NCBI GenBank assembly: GCA_903914955.1
Contig: CAIWRB010000250.1
Coordinates: forward strand, 16,204 to 80,203
Direction: 5' to 3'
Source: an uncultured Chloroflexota bacterium
Lineage (GTDB): Bacteria; Chloroflexota; Anaerolineae; Anaerolineales; Villigracilaceae
DNA: 64,000 bases
The first letter of the stretch is position 1; every line of letters starts with the position of its first letter. Of this stretch, positions 57,325 through 64,000 are shown piece after piece. Below the pieces are notes generated by a model. It had not been told where the DNA came from. It ran no database searches and saw only the letters and a list, made by a program, of their open reading frames with translations. Position numbers and translations under genes: made by a program.

Positions 57325-58878
57325 ATGACAAATGAAGATCCCAGAATACTAGAACTACGAAGAGTCCGCGCGAAGGCACTTGAAGGCGGCGGCGAGGAAC
57401 GAATCAAAAAACAAAAAGCAAAAGGCAAGTTGACGGCGCGCGAGCGTGTTGAGTTGTTGCTAGACTCAGGCACTTTCAATGAGATCGAGCCATTTATCAC
57501 TCACCAAGGTGATGAGATGAATTTGCTGACCGAAAGATTTTATGGCGATGGTGTCATCACGGGCTACGGTCAGATCAACGGGCGGACTGTTTATTTATAT
57601 TCTCAGGATTTTACAATTTACGGCGGCACACTCAGCGAAATGCAATCACACAAAATTTGCCGCGTGATGGATTTGGCGGTGCGTAACGGCGTGCCATTCA
57701 TTTCGCTGATCGACTCAGGCGGTGCGCGCATTCAGGAAGGCGTACGCTCCATGGGCGGGTACGCCGAAATATTCAGACGCAACGCACAATATTCAGGCGT
57801 GGTTCCGCAAGTGAGTGTGATGCTCGGACCCTGCGCGGGCGGGGCGGCCTACTCCCCCGCCCTGACCGATCTGGTCATCATGGTGGAAAAATCCTCATTC
57901 ATGTTCCTGACCGGGCCTGATGTGATAAAAGCTGTAACCGGCGAAGTGATCGATTCAGAATCGCTGGGAGGAGCGAGTGTGCATACTTCTGTCAGCGGCG
58001 TGGCGCATTTGAGTGTTGAAAATGAAAAAGCCGCGCTTGAAATGGCAAGGCATTTTCTTTCCTATCTACCTTCAAACAATGTTGAGAATCCGCCATACGT
58101 GCAATCTGATGATGAACTCTCACGCATGGACGAATCGCTTAACAGCATGATCCCCCTTGATCCGAGCGAACCTTATGTGATGCATCAGGTCATTGAAAAA
58201 ATTATTGACCAAGGTTCGTTCCTTGAAATTCAACCTGATTGGGCGCGCAACGCGATCGTCGGACTTGCCCGCATTGGCGGACACAGTGTCGGAATTGTTG
58301 GTCAGGAACCTTCGATAATGGCTGGCGTGATCGACATCGACGCGAGCGACAAGATGACGCGTTTCGTGCGTATGTGTGATTGTTTCAACATTCCTCTGGT
58401 CACCTTCGTAGACTCGCCCGGCTTCCTGCCGGGCATCGCCCAGGAACATGGCGGCATTATTCGTCACGGCGCGAAATTACTTTATGCTTATTCAGAAGCA
58501 ACTGTCCCGAAGATTTGCATCATCACGCGCAAGGCTTATGGCGGCGCGTATGTGGTTATGTCGAGTAAATATCTCGGTACAGATGTTACCTACGCGTGGC
58601 CTTCCGCCGAGATCGCGGTAATCGGCGCAGAAGGCGCGGCGAATATTTTATTCAAGAAACAAATTGAAACCGCGCATGATCCCGCCGCAGAACGAAAGAA
58701 ACTCGCCGCAGAATATCGCGAGAAATTCAACAATCCATATTACGCCGCCTCAACAGGTTATGTGGATGACATCATCGAGCCGCGCGAATCAAGGCCGAAG
58801 ATCATTGCATCACTGTCTGCGCTCCGCGACAAGTACGCGCCCGCACCGCCACGCAAGCACGGGAATATCCCTGTATAA
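57325..58878 (+). CDS. mmdA: Methylmalonyl-CoA/propionyl-CoA carboxyltransferase subunit (decarboxylase alpha)
   Basis: 517 aa; FTIYGGTLSEMQSHKICRVMDLA, SLIDSGGARIQEGVRSMGGYAEIFRRN, GPCAGGAAYSPALTD, TFVDSPGFLPGIAQEHGGIIRHGAKLLYAYSEATVPK. Confidence 0.93.
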   Translation: MTNEDPRILELRRVRAKALEGGGEERIKKQKAKGKLTARERVELLLDSGTFNEIEPFITHQGDEMNLLTERFYGDGVITGYGQINGRTVYLYSQDFTIYGGTLSEMQSHKICRVMDLAVRNGVPFISLIDSGGARIQEGVRSMGGYAEIFRRNAQYSGVVPQVSVMLGPCAGGAAYSPALTDLVIMVEKSSFMFLTGPDVIKAVTGEVIDSESLGGASVHTSVSGVAHLSVENEKAALEMARHFLSYLPSNNVENPPYVQSDDELSRMDESLNSMIPLDPSEPYVMHQVIEKIIDQGSFLEIQPDWARNAIVGLARIGGHSVGIVGQEPSIMAGVIDIDASDKMTRFVRMCDCFNIPLVTFVDSPGFLPGIAQEHGGIIRHGAKLLYAYSEATVPKICIITRKAYGGAYVVMSSKYLGTDVTYAWPSAEIAVIGAEGAANILFKKQIETAHDPAAERKKLAAEYREKFNNPYYAASTGYVDDIIEPRESRPKIIASLSALRDKYAPAPPRKHGNIPV

Positions 58879-58899
58879 CATTTCAACATTTGGAAAACA

Positions 58900-59229
58900 A
58901 TGACTGACTTTCTACTCTCATTACAAATCACCGCCCTCGGCATGGGACTTGTCTTCGGCGCGATCCTTCTTCTCTGGCTGATGATGGTTCTGCTGACTCT
59001 TTTCACTGCGGATAAAAAACCCGCAACTGACTCACCCGGGCCTGATCCAGTTTCTGAAAGTGGATTCAAAGCTCAAGCCGCCGCACTTGCCGTGGCAATT
59101 GCGCTAGCCGAGCAGGGACAGTCCAGTGCGCACCCGTTGCCTGAACCTCCCACAGCCCTTATCTCTGCCTGGCAATTGGGAATGCGGACGAGACAAATGT
59201 CCGAAAAAGGAAATTTCAGAAAACGTTAA
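58900..59229 (+). CDS. OadG-like small membrane subunit of Na+-pumping decarboxylase
   Basis: 109 aa; single N-terminal TM LQITALGMGLVFGAILLLWLMMVLL, position within operon. Confidence 0.82.
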   Translation: MTDFLLSLQITALGMGLVFGAILLLWLMMVLLTLFTADKKPATDSPGPDPVSESGFKAQAAALAVAIALAEQGQSSAHPLPEPPTALISAWQLGMRTRQMSEKGNFRKR

Positions 59230-59241
59230 ACCCTCACCCTG

Positions 59242-59262
59242 CCCTCTCCCTAACGGAGAGGG
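59242..59262. repeat. Small palindromic intergenic repeat (CCCTCTCC-n5-GGAGAGGG)
   Basis: ccctcaccctgCCCTCTCCctaacGGAGAGGGaaaag. Confidence 0.7.
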
Positions 59263-59275
59263 AAAAGATGGAAAC

Positions 59276-59746
59276 ATGATATATAAAATCATAGTCAACG
59301 ATAAAACATACGAAGTCGAAATTGAGAATATCAACGTGCGGCCGATCATCGCTTTTGTAGATGGTGATCAGTTTGAGGTAATGCCTGAGCACGCTGATCA
59401 GGCTGAAACAAAAAACGAATCGAGCAGGACGAAAGACATAGCGGAGAAAAAAATATTTAATCCGAATCCTACTCCAGCCGCCGCACCCTCTCCCAATCCC
59501 GCATTAAATGGTAATACTTTAACAGCGCCGCTGCCTGGAACGGTCATAGATGTTTTTGTGAAGGTTGGTGAAAAAGTGGAAGCGGGTCAGGTGGTGGTGA
59601 TCATCGAAGCGATGAAGATGAAAAATAGTATTCGTTCGGTGTTTAGCGGGATCGTGGGTGAAGTGCTTGTGAGTACGGGGCAAAGCGTGACGCACAAACA
59701 AGCGTTGATGAAATTCGCAGAACTTGGTGAGGCTTCATGGATGTAG
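59276..59746 (+). CDS. mmdC: Biotin carboxyl carrier protein of Na+-pumping decarboxylase
   Basis: MIYKIIVNDKTYEVEIENINVRPI; Pro/Ala linker; VVVIIEAMKMKNSIRSVFSGIVGEVLVSTGQSV (EAMKM biotinylation site). Confidence 0.93.
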   Translation: MIYKIIVNDKTYEVEIENINVRPIIAFVDGDQFEVMPEHADQAETKNESSRTKDIAEKKIFNPNPTPAAAPSPNPALNGNTLTAPLPGTVIDVFVKVGEKVEAGQVVVIIEAMKMKNSIRSVFSGIVGEVLVSTGQSVTHKQALMKFAELGEASWM

Positions 59747-60873
59747 GCTCATTACTCCCTGAGTTATTAAAGGGTTTTACACATTTCACATTGGGCAATG
59801 CGGTGATGATATTTGCCGCGTTGATATTGATTTATCTGGCAGTGTTCAAAGAGATCGAACCCGTATTGTTGCTCCCGATCGGCTTTGGATGTTTGCTGGC
59901 AAATATTCCGCTGGCTGGCATGACCGCCGCCGAAGGCATGACAAAAGTTTTATATGACGCGGGCATCAAAACAGAATTATTCCCATTACTGATCTTCGTC
60001 GGCGTTGGAGCGATGATCGATTTCTCGCCGCTGCTCGCACAACCGCGCATGGTGTTACTCGGCGCTGCGGGACAATTCGGGATCTTCGGCACGCTGATCC
60101 TCGCGATCTTATTGGGATTCCCCTTGAATCAAGCCGCGTCCATCGGCGTGATCGGCGCCATTGACGGACCGACCTCCATTTTCGTCGCGACAAAACTCGC
60201 GCCTGAATTGCTGGCTCCGATCGCAGTGGCGGCATATTCATACATGAGTTTAATTCCGATCATCCAGCCGCCATTGATGAGATTGCTCACCACAAAAAAA
60301 GAACGATTGATCCGAATGGATTATGCGCCGAAAAACATTTCAAAAAAGACACTGATCTTGTTCCCTGTTGTGCTGACGATCGTTGTCGGTTTGCTTGTCC
60401 CTGAAGCGACTCCATTAATTTCCATGCTCATGCTGGGAAATCTTCTCAAGATGTCAGGCGTAGTGGACAGATTAAGTAAAGCAGCTGAAAATGAGATCAT
60501 CAATATTGCCACATTATTTTTGGGTCTGGCAATTGGCTCAACGATGAGCGCGGCTTCATTTCTGAATTTAGATACAGGCAAGATCATGGTGCTGGGATTG
60601 TTCGCCTTTGTACTTGATACCGTTGCTGGATTGTTATTCGGCAAATTGATGTGCGTCATTTCAGGCGGCAGGATCAATCCGCTGATCGGCGCGGCGGGCA
60701 TATCTGCTTTTCCGATGGCGGGACGTATCGCTGCTAAAATGGCGAATGACGAGGATCCAAATAATTTCATCCTCATGCATGCGATGGGCGCGAATACAGC
60801 AGGTCAACTGGGGAGCGTGATCGCGGGTGGAATTTTACTTTCAGTTGTGAGTAAGATATTGGGGATTAACTGA
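59737..60873 (+). CDS. mmdB: Na+-translocating decarboxylase beta subunit
   Basis: 378 aa; LPIGFGCLLANIPLAGM, ELFPLLIFVGVGAMIDFSPLLAQPRMVLLGAAGQFGIF, GINPLIGAAGISAFPMAGRIAAKM-type C-terminus. Confidence 0.95.
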   Translation: MDVGSLLPELLKGFTHFTLGNAVMIFAALILIYLAVFKEIEPVLLLPIGFGCLLANIPLAGMTAAEGMTKVLYDAGIKTELFPLLIFVGVGAMIDFSPLLAQPRMVLLGAAGQFGIFGTLILAILLGFPLNQAASIGVIGAIDGPTSIFVATKLAPELLAPIAVAAYSYMSLIPIIQPPLMRLLTTKKERLIRMDYAPKNISKKTLILFPVVLTIVVGLLVPEATPLISMLMLGNLLKMSGVVDRLSKAAENEIINIATLFLGLAIGSTMSAASFLNLDTGKIMVLGLFAFVLDTVAGLLFGKLMCVISGGRINPLIGAAGISAFPMAGRIAAKMANDEDPNNFILMHAMGANTAGQLGSVIAGGILLSVVSKILGIN

Positions 60874-60928
60874 TCGGTACCGGTCATGAGACCACCGAAC
60901 AAGAAGTTAATCATCACTTTGTCTTTTT

Positions 60929-61984
60929 TTATTTTTCCCCGGCAAGATATTTCTTGATCTTTCCCGTCTCCACCTGCCAAATAGAGCTCGCTATGTAAGG
61001 CTTGAAGCCCATTTCAACGTTGATCTTCAGCATTGGCGCATTGGAATTGGCATTGCGCGTACGAATAAGTTCCACTTCAGGGTGATCGCGCAAAATCTTC
61101 TGCATCATCTCTGCTTTGAGCCAGCGTCCCAATCCCTTACTCCGATAGGCAGAATAAACACCCGTAAATCCCTGATCCAGGATCATGGCGCGGTTGGGAT
61201 TCCAAAATACTTCGGTCAGTCCGACTAATTTCCCGTCGGCTCGGTCCGTCAGAAACATTGACCAACGCTGAGTACCTCTGGCAAACATGCTTTTTTCCAT
61301 ATCCCGCATTATCTGTGGAGTGAATTTCTGATCCTCCATTTCCAAAGTATCACGAGGCTGATCATTTGCGACCTCTTGAAATAGATCTGTGATGTCGTTG
61401 AGCTGCGCATCAGGATACGCGCCATTCCATAACATCAATTCAAACTTGTTTTTCAATTCCTTGCTTTGCTCCAACCAGCGATCGACAAGGTTTCTATCAA
61501 ACTCAACAAGTTTCAGTTGATTGATGAAATTTTCCAATCCTCTGCGCGCGCCAAGACATTCTAAAAACAGTGAGGATGCGGGAATGCGATCATTTGATTC
61601 GGTCATCCACAATGTACGTTCGTGTTTCTTTGCAAACGGCAAAAGTAATTCCAATGCCTGACGCGCAATTCCCTGCTTGCGATACTCGGGCAACACTTCG
61701 ATCATAAAATCAGCGAGATGTTCATTATCACCAGTATTGTAAATTGCGATCTGACCACAAGCGATGATCTTTGTTTTAGACGTATCCCATGCAATATATT
61801 CCTCATATTCGACAAATTGCGGAATATTTTTCCACCCTTGTATTTGTTCTTCAAGAGGAATGGGCGGATCATCCGGCAAATATTCATGGCGCAATATATT
61901 CTTGAACTGGCTCAAACATGCATATTCATTTTCGCTTGCCTGACCCAAATCCAATGACTGAAAAACCATCTCGGTCGTAGACAT
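60929..61984 (-). CDS. GNAT-family acetyltransferase (probably two GNAT domains)
   Basis: FMIEVLPEYRKQGIARQALELLLPFAKK and GVYSAYRSKGLGRWLKAEMMQKIL motifs. Confidence 0.88.
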   Translation of the reverse strand: MSTTEMVFQSLDLGQASENEYACLSQFKNILRHEYLPDDPPIPLEEQIQGWKNIPQFVEYEEYIAWDTSKTKIIACGQIAIYNTGDNEHLADFMIEVLPEYRKQGIARQALELLLPFAKKHERTLWMTESNDRIPASSLFLECLGARRGLENFINQLKLVEFDRNLVDRWLEQSKELKNKFELMLWNGAYPDAQLNDITDLFQEVANDQPRDTLEMEDQKFTPQIMRDMEKSMFARGTQRWSMFLTDRADGKLVGLTEVFWNPNRAMILDQGFTGVYSAYRSKGLGRWLKAEMMQKILRDHPEVELIRTRNANSNAPMLKINVEMGFKPYIASSIWQVETGKIKKYLAGEK

Positions 61985-62050
61985 AAACACCTCGTAGTTT
62001 GATAAACAATAAATCAATTCTTTACTGTTCATTATACTGTCTCATAAAAA

Positions 62051-62138
62051 ATAGTCAACAATAGTCAACAGGCGTACAATTGTCTGAAATATTCCGTAAC
62101 AAAGCAACATACGCTATAATCAAAGTTGTCTGACAACT
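62051..62138 (+). promoter_or_regulatory. Promoter/operator region of the PLP-enzyme gene
   Basis: Tandem ATAGTCAACA (62051-62060, 62061-62070), TTGTCTGA at 62080-62087 and 62126-62133, TATAAT at 62115-62120, inverted repeat AGTTGTC-T-GACAACT at 62124-62138. Confidence 0.65.
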
Positions 62139-62155
62139 ATTTTCAGGAGAATCCC

Positions 62156-63622
62156 ATGACCACAATTGACCTGACCATTCACAAAGACCGCCGCGCCCGC
62201 GCCATTCAACGCGCAAAAGAGCGCAACATCATCATCCCCACCTATGCCCAGATGAAAGACCCTTCAAAAATCCCAGCGAAAGTTAAAGGGGAATTAAAGA
62301 GTATCGGTCTCTGGGATATTCACCCGCGCAACCTGTTTCGTATCAACTGGCACAACCAACCCACTGCATCCGGCGGGACTTATGGTGGAGTCAACTTCGT
62401 TGAGCTTCCATCCTCGCTGACAGGGGTCAAGGCGCGCATCATCGTCGTTGTTGGCAAATGGTTCCCGACGGGCGCGCACAAAGTCGGTGCCGCTTTTAGC
62501 TGTCTCGTGCCGAGACTGGTCACAGGTCAGTTTGACCCGACCACTCAAAAAGCAGTTTGGCCGTCCACTGGAAATTATTGCCGCGGCGGCGCATATGACT
62601 CCGCGCTGCTTGGATGTGAGTCGATCGCGATCCTGCCCGAAGGCATGTCTAAGGAAAGATTCGAATGGCTGGAAAAAGTGGCGGGCGAGACGATTAAGAC
62701 TCCCGGCTCTGAATCCAATGTGAAGGAAATTTTTGACAAATGCTGGGAGTTGAAAAAATCGGGTCAAGACCTGATGATATTTAATCAGTTTGAAGAATTC
62801 GGAAATTATCTCTGGCACTATGAAGTGACCGGGCACGCGATGGAAGAAGCACTCAAGCAAGTGATGGGACCCAATGACCGCTTCCGCGGCATGGCATCTG
62901 CAACAGGCTCGGGCGGCACAATTGCCAGCGGAGATTATCTCAAACAGATATTCCCCGAAAGCAAGATCATCGCCAGTGAAGCACTGCAATGCCCGACCCT
63001 TTTGGAAAACGGTTTCGGCTCACATCGCATCGAAGGCATCGGCGACAAGCATGTGCCATGGGTACACAATGTAAAGAACACAGGCTTTATCACTGCCATC
63101 GATGATAATGCCGTGGTCAACATTGCACGCCTTTTCAACGAAGAAAACGGGCGTGCTTATCTCACAGAAAAAGGTGTCCCCGAATCCACCATCGCAAATC
63201 TTGATCTGCTCGGCTTCTCTGGCATTGGGAATGTACTTTCCTGCATCAAAGTCGCCAAGTATTACGAGATGGATGAGAACGACGTAATGATCACCATGCT
63301 GACCGACTCAATGGAACTCTATCGCTCGCGCATGCATGAGATGCATCAGGAATTCGGCGAATATAGCGAGAAGAACGCCGCCGCCGATTTCGCCCGCTAC
63401 CTGCATGGACAATCCACAGACAACATGCTCGAGCTGACCTATCCCGAACGCCGCCGTGTGCATAACTTGAAATACTACACCTGGGTTGAACAGCAAGGCA
63501 AGACCTACGCGGAAATTCAGGAACAATGGTATCAACCAAACTATTGGACGGATGTCCAAAAGCAAGCCGATGAAATTGACGAGTTGATCGTCGAGTTCAA
63601 TAAGGAAGTTGGATTGTCTTAA
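62156..63622 (+). CDS. PLP-dependent fold-type II enzyme (cysteine synthase/threonine-synthase-like)
   Basis: MTTIDLTIHKDRRARAIQRAKERNIIIPTYAQMKDPSKIPAKVKGELKSIGLWDIHPRNLFRINW; GKWFPTGAHKVGAAFSCL; ATGSGGTIASGDYLKQIFPESKIIASEA. Confidence 0.88.
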   Translation: MTTIDLTIHKDRRARAIQRAKERNIIIPTYAQMKDPSKIPAKVKGELKSIGLWDIHPRNLFRINWHNQPTASGGTYGGVNFVELPSSLTGVKARIIVVVGKWFPTGAHKVGAAFSCLVPRLVTGQFDPTTQKAVWPSTGNYCRGGAYDSALLGCESIAILPEGMSKERFEWLEKVAGETIKTPGSESNVKEIFDKCWELKKSGQDLMIFNQFEEFGNYLWHYEVTGHAMEEALKQVMGPNDRFRGMASATGSGGTIASGDYLKQIFPESKIIASEALQCPTLLENGFGSHRIEGIGDKHVPWVHNVKNTGFITAIDDNAVVNIARLFNEENGRAYLTEKGVPESTIANLDLLGFSGIGNVLSCIKVAKYYEMDENDVMITMLTDSMELYRSRMHEMHQEFGEYSEKNAAADFARYLHGQSTDNMLELTYPERRRVHNLKYYTWVEQQGKTYAEIQEQWYQPNYWTDVQKQADEIDELIVEFNKEVGLS

Positions 63623-63627
63623 TACAT

Positions 63628-63665
63628 AAAACCTCCGAGGTCTTGAAGACCTCGGAGGTTTTATT
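63628..63665 (+). terminator. Perfect Rho-independent terminator
   Basis: AAAACCTCCGAGGTCTT-G-AAGACCTCGGAGGTTTT immediately after stop codon at 63620-63622. Confidence 0.92.
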
Positions 63666-63686
63666 ACCAGACATTATAATAACGCA

Positions 63687-63827
63687 ATGCTCAAACCAAC
63701 AGATTTAATCCTTGTCTGTCTATTACCCACACCCCGGGATCTGGAAATCGCGCGGCTTTTGGGATGGTACCGAATCCCGCTTCGCAGCGCACCGAAAGTT
63801 GTCGCCGTGGACTATCTGGCTTTTTAC
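63687..63827 (+). pseudogene. 5' part of an uncharacterised host gene interrupted by an IS200/IS605-type element
   Basis: MLKPTDLILVCLLPTPRDLEIARLLGWYRIPLRSAPKVVAVDYLAFY(Q), then frame continues into the IS. Confidence 0.6.
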
Positions 63828-64000
63828 CAAATGTTCCGTAAAGCTCCCTGCTTTAACAATGGAGATGTAAGGAACAGTTTTGCTTGTATACTAGCTGTTA
63901 AGAGCGCACAAACTTATAACAGCAATCGTCATGTTTTCTACTCCTGTAAGTACCATGTTGTTTTTTGTCCGAAGTATCGCCGCAAGGTACTTGTGAACGG
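63828..64000 (+). mobile_element. tnpA: Left end and tnpA 5' part of an IS200/IS605-family element (truncated by window end)
   Basis: KSAQTYNSNRHVFYSCKYHVVFCPKYRRKVLVNG is typical IS200-type Y1 transposase N-terminus; left-end hairpin TAAAGC-TCCCT-GCTTTA at 63839-63855; preceding TTAC (63824-63827) possible target tetranucleotide. Confidence 0.8.

Noticed and set aside
62294-62989. 231-aa minus-strand ORF
   Set aside because: Fully antisense to the strongly supported PLP enzyme; translation has no recognisable family features.

Overview
The window looks like a Chloroflexi (Anaerolineae-like) chromosome; this taxonomic guess comes from protein style only and was not tested. About half of it (1-33.7 kb) is a large divergent sugar-acid and glycoside catabolic supercluster. 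The minus-strand arm (1-19.6 kb) carries enolase-superfamily dehydratases, two UxuA-like TIM-barrel proteins, an RraA-like protein, a uronate-dehydrogenase-like epimerase, an aldo/keto reductase, an SDR, an XRE/NB-ARC/TPR regulator, a DapA-family aldolase and a complete Opp/Dpp-type ABC importer. The plus-strand arm (19.8-33.7 kb) carries a heme-degrading-like/UPF0303 protein, two Gfo/Idh/MocA dehydrogenases, a GntR regulator, a second uronate-dehydrogenase-like protein, an enolase-superfamily dehydratase, a lactonase, KDG kinase, KDPG aldolase, a UroD-type methyltransferase with a corrinoid protein, a Tat-exported DUF362 protein and two glycoside hydrolases. Next come a WD40-like lipoprotein and two paralogous secreted proteins with NBR1-Ig-like and repeated unknown beta-type modules, then dinB and small genes, a TetR-controlled ABC exporter locus with a split ATPase, MFS, HD-GYP, glgC, a NarL-type response regulator with a multi-PAS kinase, a Na+-pumping acyl-CoA decarboxylase operon, a GNAT, a PLP enzyme and the left end of an IS200/IS605 element fused in frame to an interrupted host gene. 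The most interesting signals are: (1) a corrinoid/UroD methyltransfer module inside uronate catabolism (possible O-methyl sugar demethylation); (2) an (AG)6 tract just after an ATGA-overlap start codon that puts the aldose-epimerase-like gene out of frame by one repeat unit (candidate phase-variable switch); (3) a 19-bp direct repeat bracketing the central divergent promoter; (4) several uncharacterised operator-like arrays; (5) an in-frame IS200 fusion. No CRISPR array, tRNA or rRNA was recognised.
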